This document shows positions 19,001-27,526 of a stretch of DNA of 64,000 bases, in pieces. The notes below the pieces were generated by a model. That model saw nothing but the letters and a program-made list of their open reading frames with translations, made no database searches and was not told where the DNA came from. The stretch comes from Candidatus Proelusimicrobium tauri. Its GTDB lineage: Bacteria; Elusimicrobiota; Elusimicrobia; Elusimicrobiales; Elusimicrobiaceae. The stretch covers positions 1 through 64,000 of the forward strand of contig DBYY01000002.1 in the NCBI GenBank assembly GCA_002311025.1, in the 5' to 3' direction. Numbering within the stretch: position 1 is the stretch's first letter; every line of letters starts with the position of its first letter. The position numbers were made by a program, and so were the translations under genes.

Positions 19001-22000
19001 AATGCAAATACTATTACCGGCAATGGTTCAACCACTATTTATGGCACTACCGTAAACAGCGGTTCTATTACACAAGAAAATCTTAATATCGGCAATGCAG
19101 CAAACTTTACCACTTCATCTGAAACAGTTTCCGCTGCAATCGCCAACGAAGGTACAATGACTTGGAACGCTGGCAGCACAAACGGCAATGTCGTAACCGG
19201 CAACGGTTCTTTAATTGTTGACGGCGCAACTGTTGCAAACAGCGCTTCTATCAACCAAGCCAATATCACCATTACCAGCGGTTCTTTGAGCAGCAATGCT
19301 GATTTACTTACCTCTGCAAATGGTATTACAAACAATGCAGCAGATGGTTTAATCTTAACAGGTGGAACCAATGCTAATGCTATCAGCGGAACTGGTTCTT
19401 TGGTTACAACCGGTGATGTTACAAACAATGCCGCTATTAGCCAAGATTCCATCACCGTAAGCGGCGGTACTTTAACAACTGATGCAAGTTTAATAACTGC
19501 TGCAAACGGCGTAACAAATAATTCTAATGTATCTTTAACCGGCGGTACAAATACCAATACCATCACTGGTTCTGGTACAACTTATATTGACGGCACGGTT
19601 GAAAATACAGGTACCATTGATACCAATATCGGCGTAGGTACAAGCGGTCATTATGCTACTGAATCCAATATTACAAAAGACTTAGCAAACAATGGTATTA
19701 CCGATATTACTAACGCCAATGTTAATGCTGCTATTACTGGCACAGGTACCACAAATATTTTAGGTACAACAACCAACAATAGCACAATTACACAAGGCAA
19801 TTTAAACATTGCTTCCAACGGCGACTTTACTACTGATATTGATAATGTCACCGCAGCAATTGCTAACGAAGGAAGCATGACTTGGAACGGCGGAACCGCA
19901 AACAGCAATGTTGTAACCGGCACTGGTTCTTTAGAAATTACCAGCGGCGATATTGCAAACAGCGCTTCTATCAGCCAAAGCGATATCACTATTACTGGCG
20001 GTTCTTTAACCAGCAATGCTGATTTACTTACTTCCGCAAATGGTATTACAAATAATGTAGCAGATGGTTTAACCTTAACCGGCGGAACCAACAATAATGC
20101 TATTACCGGAACAGGTTCTTTAGTTGCAGACGGCGATGTTACAAACAATGCCGCTATTAGCCAAGATACCATCACCATCAATGGTGGTAATTTGACAACC
20201 GATGCAAGTTTATTAACCACTGCAAATGGTATTACCAATAATGCAGGTTTAACTTTAACCGGCGGAGAAAACGATGACGATATCTCCGGTACCGGTATGA
20301 CTTATATTGACGGCACCGTTACAAACAGCGGTGATGTTACTACAGATATCCAAGTCAATGCAACAGGTAATTATTCCACATTGACCGATGTAACATCTAC
20401 AGTAGAAAACCGCAATATCGTTCAATTGATTGATGCTGATATTACCGGCGATGGTAGAATCAAAGGTAGCGGCACAATCAATGTTTTGGGCGATACCGAA
20501 GTTACCGATAACGGCCAAATCACCGGCAGCGTAGTAAACATTTCTGCAGGTGCTGCTTTACACTCTGATAGTGATAAAGTAACAGCCGCTATTACAAACG
20601 ACGGCACTTACGAAATTACTGCCGGTACAGGCAATGCAAATGTTATCAGCGGAAGCGGTAATTTAGAAATTACCGGCGGTGATATTGTTAATAATGCTGC
20701 CATCAGCCAAGGTAATATTACTATTACAAGCGGTTCTTTGACCAGCAATGCTGATCTTTTAACCTCTGTTGGCGGAATTGCTAACGATGCAGACTTAGTC
20801 TTAGACGGCGGCACAAATAATAATGTCGTTACAGGTTCTGGTGATATTGAATTTACAGGCACTACCACAAATAATGCTTCTGTAACTCAAGCAAACATAA
20901 CCAACAACGGCGATTTAACAAACAATGCCGCAATGACAGGCGCAGTTGCTAACACAAATAATTTAACTAACAATGCCTTAATTACAGGTGATGTTACAAA
21001 CAGCGGCACTTTAACATCTAATGGCACAAATATTGCCGGTGATATTGATAATACCGGTTCTTATGTCATTACAGATGGCGATAATGCCAATGATATTACC
21101 GGCGCAACTGGTACAGTTACCATTCAAGGTAACACAACCAATACCGGTACTATTGATCAAGACAGCATTTCTATCGCTACAGGTGCAAATTTAGTTGCCA
21201 GCGATATGACGGTCATCACTACCGCAAACGGTATTGATAATGCCGGCACATTTGAAATGCAAGCCGGCACCAATACCAATAATATCAGTGGTAATACTGG
21301 TAATACTAAAGTTACCGGTGATGTTACCAATGACTCCGGTGTAAGCATTAGTCAAGGTACTATTGAAATTTCTACATTAGGTACTTTAACTGCTTATGCT
21401 GATGATTTAACTACTGTTGACGGTATTTCTAATACCGGTGCTTTAAAATTAAATGACGGCACCAATAACAATGATATTACCGGCACAGGTAGTTTAACTA
21501 TTATCGGGGATGTATCAAACAATGGTGCAGTTTTACAAGATTCTATTACCATTGACTCCGGTAAATCTTTAACTTCCGATGCAGACTTGCTTGCTACTAC
21601 TAGCGGTATTGCAAACGAAGGTGATTTAAACTTAACCGGCGGTACCAATGAAAATGTTATCTCCGGCACAGGTGATACAAACTTTACCAATGATGTCGTA
21701 AATAATGCGACTATCGAACAAACTAATGTTACCAATGATACAGGTACATTAACAAACAATGCAGCAATTACTGCTGATTTCACAAATAATGGCGGAACAG
21801 TTGATAATAATGCTGCTATTACCGGTGCAATTACAAATGATGGCACAATCAACTCTACTGCTGACAACTTGGTCGGCGCAATCGCAAGCGATGGTACTTT
21901 AAACATTGCCGGCGGTACAGTCCAAGATTCAATCAGCGGTTCCGGTGTTATGAATATTACTGATGATTTGGTCAACGATTACACAATCGCCCAAGCCACA

Positions 22001-24556
22001 GTTAATAATGATGCCAACATGACTAATAACGGCGCAATTACTGCTGACTTCAATAACAGTGGTGTTGTAGATAATAGTGCTGCTATTACCGGTGCAATTA
22101 CAAACGATGGCACAATCAACTCTACTGCTGATAACTTGGTCGGCACAATCGTTAACGATGGTATTTTAAACATTGACGGCGGCACAGTCCAAGATACAAT
22201 CAGCGGTTCCGGTGAAATGAACATCACAGCAGATTTGGTAAACGATTATACCATTGACCAATCTGTCGTTACCAACGAAGGTAACTTAACCAATAATAAT
22301 ACTATCACCGCTGCCAATATTAACAATAATGGCACAATCAGCGGTGCAGCAGCCGACCTCGTTGGTGAAATAGCAAACGAAGGAACACTCGTATTCAATA
22401 CGGCTTCAACCGGTGCAAGCAATATTTCTGGTGCAGGTGATATCCAAGTAACAGCGGATACAACCTTAACTGGAACAAATACTTATACAGGTGAAACCTT
22501 AATTGACGGTGTAACCTTAACAATCGCTGGTCAAGATAATATCAGTGTTGACAGCGATGTCTTGTTTGCTAACGACGGCGTCTTACAGGTTACTGCAGCA
22601 GGCACTTTAGATAACCTCTTAAAAGGCCAAACAGCAAGTGATAATGTAACCGTTCAAAACGATGCAGACTTAACGCTTAACACTGCTATTGGAGAATCTG
22701 CCGATTTCCATAAACTCGGTGCAGGTGTTATGACCTTTGCAATGGATTCCAACGACTATACAGGTGATACCTATGTAGACGAAGGAACCTTAATCGGTAA
22801 TACCTTAAATATCAATAATACAGTTAACGGCGCAGCCGGCACAACTGTTGAATTTACCGATAACGAAGATGCAGAATTAAATGCAATCAATACCTTGGGC
22901 ACATTTGTAAAGAGCGGAAGCGCTTTATTTAATGTTGAAGCAAACGCCTTCAGCGCAGCCCAAGCAGATATTAACAGCGGCATCTTTGCTGCTAACCGCG
23001 ATATCACTGCAACCGTCTTAAACGTTAATGACGGCGCAACTTTACGTGGCAGAGGAAATATCACTGGTACAGTTAACGTTAACAACGGCGGCACAATTGC
23101 TCCCGGTAACAGTATTGACACCTTGACCATCACTGGCGATGTCAACTTTGCTAACGGCAGCACAACCGCAATTGAAATTAACGAAACTCCCGCCAGCGAC
23201 TTACTCGTAATCACCGGAAATGCAAACATTGACAGCGGAGCCAATTTAACAGTATCTAACGAAAACGGCAGATACTTTGAATGGGAATCCTTTGAAATCG
23301 TCAATGCCGGTAATGTCACAGGTGAATTTACCTATGACGGCACTATCACCGACTATGATGCAAGCCGCATCGATGTCGAAGTCGATTACAGCGACCCGAC
23401 CAAAGTCTTATTAGTTGCAAAGAGAAAAGCAACTGATTATGAGTCTACGACCGATGGTCTTTCTCATAACCAATTCCAAGCCTCTAGAGCAATTGATGCT
23501 GTTTCTACTGGCTTTGGCGGAGATATTACTAATGCCTTGTTACAACTTGAAGCATTGGGCGGATTAAATCCTGATGAAGTAACTATCATCAACCCTGATG
23601 CAACAATGAAAACAGCATTAGCAGACGTTGCAGGTGTAATCTATGCTAATAATTCACTTGCAACCTTATTCAATGCAAAAACGGCACATGTCTATGATAG
23701 AATTGCAAAACGCAATCCTTCCAAAGGCGCATGCCCTAACTGCCATGATAATGTATGGGTGGAATACTACAACCAATATGATAAAGTTTACTCCGATTCT
23801 AATTCTTCCCGCTATACAAATAACATGTCAGGAGTATTAGTCGGTTATGACCGCTCCTCTGAAGATGTCTTGCTCGGTGTTTACGGCGGATTTGGTAAGA
23901 GTGACTTACGTCAAAACGACTATAGCAAAATGGACCTTGACGATACCACATTAGGTATTTACGGCGGATACAGAACAGGCGAATGGTTGTTCAAAGGAAC
24001 CTTGTTTGGTGGTGTCCAACACTATAATACAAAACGTGATATTCGCTTTATGGGTCGCAGAGCAAATGGTTCTTACGACGGTGTGAGTTTGGCCTTAGAC
24101 TTAGAAGGTTCTTACTCAGTCCCAGTATTTAACTGGTTAACCGTTAGACCTTTCGTTGGATGGTTAAATAACTATTCTCACCAAAATGCATTTACTGAAA
24201 GTGGTGCTGATGCCTTGAACTTACATGTTTTCGGCCATGACCAATTCAATTCTCAAGTGCGTTTAGGTGTTCAACTTGAAGGTAAAGTTAAGAACAGACT
24301 CTCTTGGTATGGTTCTGCAGCAGTTAAGCAGTTTATCGGTGATGACTATGCTAGAATGCATATGAAACTTGAAAACTTGCCTGACACAAATATGGATATC
24401 ATCAGTGCAAAACTCGGTGGTACCTACTTTAGCGGCCAAGCAGGTTTAACCTATGCAGTTACCGACAATTGGAGCATTTTTGGTAACCTTGATACAGGGT
24501 TAAGCAACAAATCTACCAATTGCTACGGAAACATCGGTGTAGCATACACTTGGTAA
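16088..24556 (+). CDS. Giant autotransporter adhesin (2822 aa, type Va secretion)
   Basis: A signal peptide occupies residues 1-29 (hydrophobic core SITLSVLFLLQQGG, likely cut after VFA). A passenger of about 2500 residues is dominated by Asn/Thr/Gly units of the type ITNNGTLT-NNAAITGDV, expected to fold as a long beta-helix. Near residue 2211 an autotransporter-associated repeat is visible (GAGVMTFAMDSNDYTGDTYV), and near 2335 the passenger-end motif APGNSIDTLTITGDV. Residues about 2550-2822 form the 12-strand beta-barrel (starting VWVEYYNQYDKVYS and ending in IGVAYTW, with a terminal aromatic residue as the BAM complex requires). This protein ends at the barrel; its OmpA-like partner is the separate next gene, unlike the fused proteins at 27527-34924. 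It is exposed on the outer membrane and its role in adhesion is inferred. Confidence 0.92.
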   Translation: MTLRSIKKILSITLSVLFLLQQGGFVFATTNVSTWADLQAGIAGTQDEYNVTTALTADTSPNGTLNITADGYSVTGASLTENGTHDTLVNIASATTFGLGNDISGSIVNNGVLNYSGSSLANGTVTGNGTLNFNGASVTNANTINQSAVSVNAASTLTNNAAVNATTFTNNGVVDNNAAITGTITNTGTLTSSADYLIGAVENNNTLNLEGGWIDNSISGTGNTNINGHTVSNANITQNSVNIYNSNLTQDGVLTATVNNDSGSWFSIDPDNLAGDVVNDGTMDFSIGDGGTLAQNITGTGLTLVNYDMEVALNDANSISQDTIHIEAGSSLTANASNLSATTQILNDGQLNLTGGTNNNAINGDGAVEFNGESVINNGAIDQQTGGVVNNAYTLENNALITAEITNNDLMGLYSTADNLNGLVHNAGYLFLQGGTTQNAIDGDGDLIINTAALSNTYNIAQTKLTAYTDFENSGIVSLTNLETDAAATVSNTNSITVTNNVNNAGTINNQAGATFDNSASTGVINNTGTVNNYGTFNAYSITNDATFNNSSDLSFNDVTNNGTFHQVDGTMNVVDTTATFDNFGSFVVDDGNVYLDTLTNIGTVTSAGYINAENLTNNNSLENNFIVETSHFVNNATMTGTGTTSITGDSENNGTITQGLVTIDNNATFDNNGLLASEVTNASGSTLNSDPDNLGGNVANDGTLNLNEAGTLSINVTGAGETNIYGDLDNQGSVYQQYINIDSGVVVTTNASNLTATDTTDGIKNEGVINYTGGTTGNVITGNGRVDITGYVTNTGDITQTTVSNTGVFTNNGTVTANLNNSHDIEGTGSIETGTGISSNTGNITQNAITNNGTFDNSGHITVNNLTNNSTFNTNADLLSVANGVANDGTLNITGGTNANAITGAGVTNFTNDVTNAGSITQTTVTNSGNLTNNGTITAAVSNTGTLTSNGADITGDINNSGSYVITDGNNANTITGNGSTTIYGTTVNSGSITQENLNIGNAANFTTSSETVSAAIANEGTMTWNAGSTNGNVVTGNGSLIVDGATVANSASINQANITITSGSLSSNADLLTSANGITNNAADGLILTGGTNANAISGTGSLVTTGDVTNNAAISQDSITVSGGTLTTDASLITAANGVTNNSNVSLTGGTNTNTITGSGTTYIDGTVENTGTIDTNIGVGTSGHYATESNITKDLANNGITDITNANVNAAITGTGTTNILGTTTNNSTITQGNLNIASNGDFTTDIDNVTAAIANEGSMTWNGGTANSNVVTGTGSLEITSGDIANSASISQSDITITGGSLTSNADLLTSANGITNNVADGLTLTGGTNNNAITGTGSLVADGDVTNNAAISQDTITINGGNLTTDASLLTTANGITNNAGLTLTGGENDDDISGTGMTYIDGTVTNSGDVTTDIQVNATGNYSTLTDVTSTVENRNIVQLIDADITGDGRIKGSGTINVLGDTEVTDNGQITGSVVNISAGAALHSDSDKVTAAITNDGTYEITAGTGNANVISGSGNLEITGGDIVNNAAISQGNITITSGSLTSNADLLTSVGGIANDADLVLDGGTNNNVVTGSGDIEFTGTTTNNASVTQANITNNGDLTNNAAMTGAVANTNNLTNNALITGDVTNSGTLTSNGTNIAGDIDNTGSYVITDGDNANDITGATGTVTIQGNTTNTGTIDQDSISIATGANLVASDMTVITTANGIDNAGTFEMQAGTNTNNISGNTGNTKVTGDVTNDSGVSISQGTIEISTLGTLTAYADDLTTVDGISNTGALKLNDGTNNNDITGTGSLTIIGDVSNNGAVLQDSITIDSGKSLTSDADLLATTSGIANEGDLNLTGGTNENVISGTGDTNFTNDVVNNATIEQTNVTNDTGTLTNNAAITADFTNNGGTVDNNAAITGAITNDGTINSTADNLVGAIASDGTLNIAGGTVQDSISGSGVMNITDDLVNDYTIAQATVNNDANMTNNGAITADFNNSGVVDNSAAITGAITNDGTINSTADNLVGTIVNDGILNIDGGTVQDTISGSGEMNITADLVNDYTIDQSVVTNEGNLTNNNTITAANINNNGTISGAAADLVGEIANEGTLVFNTASTGASNISGAGDIQVTADTTLTGTNTYTGETLIDGVTLTIAGQDNISVDSDVLFANDGVLQVTAAGTLDNLLKGQTASDNVTVQNDADLTLNTAIGESADFHKLGAGVMTFAMDSNDYTGDTYVDEGTLIGNTLNINNTVNGAAGTTVEFTDNEDAELNAINTLGTFVKSGSALFNVEANAFSAAQADINSGIFAANRDITATVLNVNDGATLRGRGNITGTVNVNNGGTIAPGNSIDTLTITGDVNFANGSTTAIEINETPASDLLVITGNANIDSGANLTVSNENGRYFEWESFEIVNAGNVTGEFTYDGTITDYDASRIDVEVDYSDPTKVLLVAKRKATDYESTTDGLSHNQFQASRAIDAVSTGFGGDITNALLQLEALGGLNPDEVTIINPDATMKTALADVAGVIYANNSLATLFNAKTAHVYDRIAKRNPSKGACPNCHDNVWVEYYNQYDKVYSDSNSSRYTNNMSGVLVGYDRSSEDVLLGVYGGFGKSDLRQNDYSKMDLDDTTLGIYGGYRTGEWLFKGTLFGGVQHYNTKRDIRFMGRRANGSYDGVSLALDLEGSYSVPVFNWLTVRPFVGWLNNYSHQNAFTESGADALNLHVFGHDQFNSQVRLGVQLEGKVKNRLSWYGSAAVKQFIGDDYARMHMKLENLPDTNMDIISAKLGGTYFSGQAGLTYAVTDNWSIFGNLDTGLSNKSTNCYGNIGVAYTW
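19060..20500 (+). repeat. Internal 720-bp (240-aa) duplication in the passenger domain
   Basis: Two consecutive copies with a 720-base period can be aligned: for instance the segment containing GGTATTACAAA near 19320 recurs near 20040. The encoded blocks both read NEG-MTWN-G ... SNADLLTSANGITNN ... DASL-T-ANG. A second, shorter 267-base duplication lies at about 21800-22330 (NSTADNLVG blocks). Confidence 0.75.
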
Positions 24557-24575
24557 AAACGGGAGATATACAGAC

Positions 24576-25058
24576 ATGAAAAAACTTTTAGTATTAACGA
24601 GTTCAGTTTTACTTGCAGGTTGTTTTATCTGCCATAAAACTGCTCCCAAAGAAGAACATATTACGATCGTGGAGATTGCTCAGCAGCAATCTCCCGTTCA
24701 AGCGGAAAAAATCATCAGTCGTCACAGCATTTCCGAAGTCGCAAACTTTGCTTTTGACAGTAAAGAAATTCGCTCGGATATGAACAAAATGGATGCTTTG
24801 ATGGCAGATATTAAAGCCCACCCCGACGCAGTTATTTTGGTAGAAGGTCATACCGATAATGTCGGGCCGGAAGAATATAATAAAAACTTATCTCTACAAA
24901 GAGCCCATGCAGTTGCAGAGGAACTTGCTAGACATAACTATCCTAATGAAATCCGCACCTATGGTGCAGGGTCTTCAATGCCTATTGCTTCTAATGATAC
25001 AGAGGAAGGACGCGCACAAAACCGCCGCGTGGATGTTGTGTTAGTTAGAGGTGAGTAA
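24576..25058 (+). CDS. OmpA-like peptidoglycan-binding lipoprotein
   Basis: A 160-aa protein. The N-terminus MKKLLVLTSSVLLAGC has a textbook lipobox (LLAG-C16), so it should be lipidated and held in an outer or inner membrane leaflet. Residues about 48-160 are an OmpA_C domain: FAFDSKEI, VEGHTDNVGPEEYNK, LSLQRAHAV and EGRAQNRRVDVV include the Asp and Arg that bind diaminopimelate. It starts 19 bases after the autotransporter stop and must be its operon partner. Its linker (EEHITIVEIAQQ) and OmpA domain are homologous to the C-terminal parts of the two fused autotransporters further on. It is therefore the split form of the same module. Confidence 0.92.
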   Translation: MKKLLVLTSSVLLAGCFICHKTAPKEEHITIVEIAQQQSPVQAEKIISRHSISEVANFAFDSKEIRSDMNKMDALMADIKAHPDAVILVEGHTDNVGPEEYNKNLSLQRAHAVAEELARHNYPNEIRTYGAGSSMPIASNDTEEGRAQNRRVDVVLVRGE

Positions 25059-25083
25059 TAACTAAACAAATTGTTTAGTCTTA

Positions 25084-25120
25084 AAAGAGTCCTTCGGTTT
25101 TATCCGAAGGACTCTTTTTT
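25084..25120 (+). terminator. Strong intrinsic terminator after the autotransporter-lipoprotein operon
   Basis: A perfect 14-bp stem (25084-25097 with 25104-25117) and a T run, 26 bases after the lipoprotein stop. Confidence 0.95.
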
Positions 25121-25169
25121 TTATGGCTTCGTCTTCTATTATGCTAAAATATTTAAAAGATTAAATCTT

Positions 25170-25796
25170 ATGAATATAAAAAATTATAATATCCGTTTGG
25201 AAAAAGAAACAGAACAACGAGAAGTGGAAAACTTGGTAAGAGAATCCTTTTGGAATGTTTATCGTCCGGGTTGTCTTGAACATTATGTTTTGCATACTTT
25301 AAGAAAAAATAAAGATTTTGTAAAAGAGTTAAATTTCGTTATGGAGCAAGACGGTAAAATTATCGGACAAAATGTCTTTGTCAGAGGTTTTATTAAAGCA
25401 GATAAGAGGCAAGACATACCTGTATTGGCTATGGGGCCTATTTGTATTTCCCCCTCTTTACAAAGGCAGGGGTACGGCAAAATTTTACTTGATTATTCTT
25501 TAGAAAAAGCAACCAATCTCGGTTTTGGGGCGGTTTGTTTTGAAGGTAATATCGCTTTTTACGGAAAAAGCGGTTTTAGTTTTGCTAAAAATTTTGGTCT
25601 TCGCTATCATGACTTGCCGGAAGGAGCAGATTCTTCCTTCTTTTTATGTAAAGAATTAATAACCGGCTATCTTGACGGAAAAACAGGAGAATATGCCCCC
25701 CCTTGCGGTTATTTGGTGGATGAAAAAGAAGCCGAGAAATTTGATAGTACTTTTCCGCCAAAGCAGAAACTCAAACTTCCCGGTCAACTTTTTTAA
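25170..25796 (+). CDS. GNAT family N-acetyltransferase
   Basis: A 208-aa protein with the acetyl-CoA-binding motif A of the GNAT fold: ICISPSLQRQGYGKILLDYS, containing R/Q-x-x-G-x-G, followed by AFYGKSGF, the usual motif B region. The acceptor substrate is unknown; small-molecule acetylation in the cytoplasm is most likely. I chose the ATG at 25170 because the longer frame would begin inside the preceding terminator. There is no clear Shine-Dalgarno sequence. A possible extended -10 (TGC-TAAAAT, 25145-25150) lies just upstream, giving a very short leader. Confidence 0.85.
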   Translation: MNIKNYNIRLEKETEQREVENLVRESFWNVYRPGCLEHYVLHTLRKNKDFVKELNFVMEQDGKIIGQNVFVRGFIKADKRQDIPVLAMGPICISPSLQRQGYGKILLDYSLEKATNLGFGAVCFEGNIAFYGKSGFSFAKNFGLRYHDLPEGADSSFFLCKELITGYLDGKTGEYAPPCGYLVDEKEAEKFDSTFPPKQKLKLPGQLF

Positions 25797-25899
25797 AACT
25801 ATTCTTATTCTATCCAAAAAACGCGTTTATCTTTACGCGGCGCGAATTTTAGTAAAGGACATTTGCTATCGTTTATAGTTGCTCTTTTAATAGATAGTT

Positions 25900-27108
25900 T
25901 TATTTGATATCGTCTTTTTTTATTTTTATGGCTTTTTGGTAATTATTTGCTAGTTTCGGGGTAAGATAATCCATAGACCATTTTGCACCCCATTCTTTGG
26001 CTTCCTTGCTTTTTTTAGAATGTAAATTCTCGTCTGATAAAAGGTCTATAACTTTTGCGGAAAATTCATTTAAGTCGTTTTTTACCATAAAGCCGCCATT
26101 ATCGCCTTGCATAACATCAAGGGTTCCCATTTCGCCGATAGCGACAACAGGTAAGGCGCTTCGCATTGCTTCTATCGTAACAAGGCCTTGAGTTTCCGTG
26201 CAACTGGGAAAAACGAAAACATCTGCTAAATGATAAAAATAAGAAAGGGAAGTTCTATCCCTATATCCTGCAAAACAAATTGAGGAAGAAAATGAAAGAG
26301 TTTTTGCTTTTTCTTTAAGATTATCAAGTTCCGGTCCGCCGCCGACGATAAATAGGACAGAATCTTTAAATTTTTCCTTAACTTTACTAAAAACATCAAA
26401 AAGCATATATAAGTTCTTTTCTTTGGCGACTCTTCCGACATATAATAAAATTTTTTTATTTTCTAAAATAGGAAATTCCTTAAAAATTTCTTTTCTAAAA
26501 GAAGGAACTTTTGTTTCATCAATTTTGGAAACGTTGTCGTCAATTCCCGTGGGAAGGACTTCAATATCGCGGTTTATTCCGTAAGAACTTAAAAGTTTAT
26601 ACATTCTTTCTGTCGGAGAGATAACAACCTGCGCACGTTTAGCAAAAAAACTGACAAGCATTTTACCAAGTTTTTTGGCAAAGGATAAGGGTAGAAAACG
26701 GGCATAATTTTTTATATAACTTTCCCACATGGTGTGGCTTGTATAAACAAGGGCAATGTTTTTTTTGCGAGCGTAAATTCTTGCAAAAATACCGAGAGTA
26801 AATTCCGTATGCATATGGATTATATCCGGTTTAAATTTATCTATTTCCTGTTTTACGCATTTCCAAGTTGTGGGTTTTACAAAGCGGTCTTCACTAGAAA
26901 AAATGGTGGTCATCGAAGGGACACGCATAATCGTCATATCTTTTATTTCGGTATTTTCAATTGTGATATCGGACTTTGAATCATAATCCGGACAAACGAC
27001 ACAAACCCTATGCCCCATTTTAGCAAGAGCTTCACCAAAACTTTTTACGGAAACCCCGACACCGTTTACACGAGGAAAATATGTATCGGTAAACATTGCA
27101 ATTTTCAT
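25900..27108 (-). CDS. GT4-family glycosyltransferase
   Basis: A 402-aa GT-B fold glycosyltransferase. The N-terminal domain opens with the typical MKIAMFTDTYFPRVNGVGVSV (nucleotide-independent Gly-rich loop), and IIHMHTEFTLGIFA is seen near residue 98. The C-terminal donor-binding domain has LLYVGRVAKEKN and the retaining-enzyme motif FPSCTETQGLVTIEAM, with the E-x7-E pair. The closest functional type by sequence feel is the diacylglycerol glucosyltransferase or mannosyltransferase group that makes glycolipids at the inner membrane, but the sugar and acceptor cannot be fixed. It is transcribed alone, leftwards. Confidence 0.88.
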   Translation of the reverse strand: MKIAMFTDTYFPRVNGVGVSVKSFGEALAKMGHRVCVVCPDYDSKSDITIENTEIKDMTIMRVPSMTTIFSSEDRFVKPTTWKCVKQEIDKFKPDIIHMHTEFTLGIFARIYARKKNIALVYTSHTMWESYIKNYARFLPLSFAKKLGKMLVSFFAKRAQVVISPTERMYKLLSSYGINRDIEVLPTGIDDNVSKIDETKVPSFRKEIFKEFPILENKKILLYVGRVAKEKNLYMLFDVFSKVKEKFKDSVLFIVGGGPELDNLKEKAKTLSFSSSICFAGYRDRTSLSYFYHLADVFVFPSCTETQGLVTIEAMRSALPVVAIGEMGTLDVMQGDNGGFMVKNDLNEFSAKVIDLLSDENLHSKKSKEAKEWGAKWSMDYLTPKLANNYQKAIKIKKDDIK

Positions 27109-27191
27109 ACTGAGTTATTGTATCATTATTGGTTAAATCTATGCAAGTTTTTAGGAGTAAAAATTTTAAAAGAATCCTAGTAAGACAAGAA

Positions 27192-27220
27192 CTTTTAAAA
27201 TATAGGCCGAAAAGGACTCG
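27192..27220 (+). repeat. Partial copy of the tRNA-Val 3' end and its flank
   Basis: CTTTTAAAAT at 27192-27201 and GGCCGAAAAGGACTCG at 27205-27220 match 37072-37081 and 37086-37101, which are the flank, acceptor stem and T-arm of the tRNA-Val gene. Order and orientation are the same, with a 3 versus 4-base interruption. There is no complete tRNA here. It could be an attachment-site remnant. Confidence 0.6.
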
Positions 27221-27225
27221 CCTTT

Positions 27226-27350
27226 GCGTCATTTTCCTAACGGAAAATGCTACAAGGCCGGGCTCGCGATGTTCGTCTTTTGCTACGCAAAAACTCACAT
27301 AACGCTCCGCCTTTCTCGTTCTTACGAAAGCCAAGCAGTTGGCTTTCTTT
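27226..27350. repeat. Cluster of short perfect hairpins
   Basis: Within 120 bases there are three perfect hairpins: CATTTTCC/GGAAAATG (27230-27249), TTTTGC/GCAAAA (27278-27292) and GAAAGCCAA/TTGGCTTTC (27326-27347). The stretch is more GC-rich than its surroundings and has no convincing coding frame. It resembles a palindromic intergenic repeat or a decayed structured element. Confidence 0.45.
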
Positions 27351-27354
27351 CAAA

Positions 27355-27396
27355 CCATTAAAAAACCCGCTTTTTTAAAAGCAGGTTTTTTAATGG
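27355..27396. terminator. Bidirectional terminator-like hairpin
   Basis: An arm starting CCATTAAAAAACC pairs over about 20 bp, with one mismatch, with the arm ending in TTTTTTAATGG. Both sides have A or T runs, so it could work in either direction. It acts as back-up to the terminator at 27469-27507. Confidence 0.65.
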
Positions 27397-27468
27397 TGGG
27401 GCAGTAATTTTTGATGGTGTCTAGGTTCTTAGAAGGTGTTTGTAGGCGGAAAATTTTTCCCAAAGATA

Positions 27469-27507
27469 AAAAGAACCCTTCAGATAAAAAATCTAAAGGG
27501 TTCTTTT
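27469..27507 (-). terminator. Intrinsic terminator of the heptosyltransferase-autotransporter operon
   Basis: A 12-bp perfect outer stem (27469-27480 with 27496-27507) and an inner AGAT/ATCT are followed leftwards by T5. It lies 20 bases after the stop of the last operon gene. Confidence 0.9.
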
Positions 27508-27526
27508 GCTACAAACATTTTTTTAT

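Noticed and set aside
19651..20238. Long antisense frames under the autotransporter passenger (here 195 codons, several others between 16.4 and 23.3 kb)
   Set aside because: Shadow frames produced by the Asn/Thr/Gly codon repeats; low-complexity Val/Leu/Pro translations without ribosome sites.
16400..22400. Short, regularly spaced repeats that look CRISPR-like at DNA level
   Set aside because: They are in frame with the autotransporter passenger and translate to beta-helix units. Repeat and spacer lengths vary and no cas gene is near.
27192..27220. A second tRNA gene
   Set aside because: Only the acceptor 3' strand and part of the T-arm are present; no anticodon or D-arm can be formed.
27032..27334. 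Leftward 100-codon frame upstream of the GT4 gene
   Set aside because: It overlaps the glycosyltransferase start and the hairpin cluster, has no ribosome site and no recognisable sequence.
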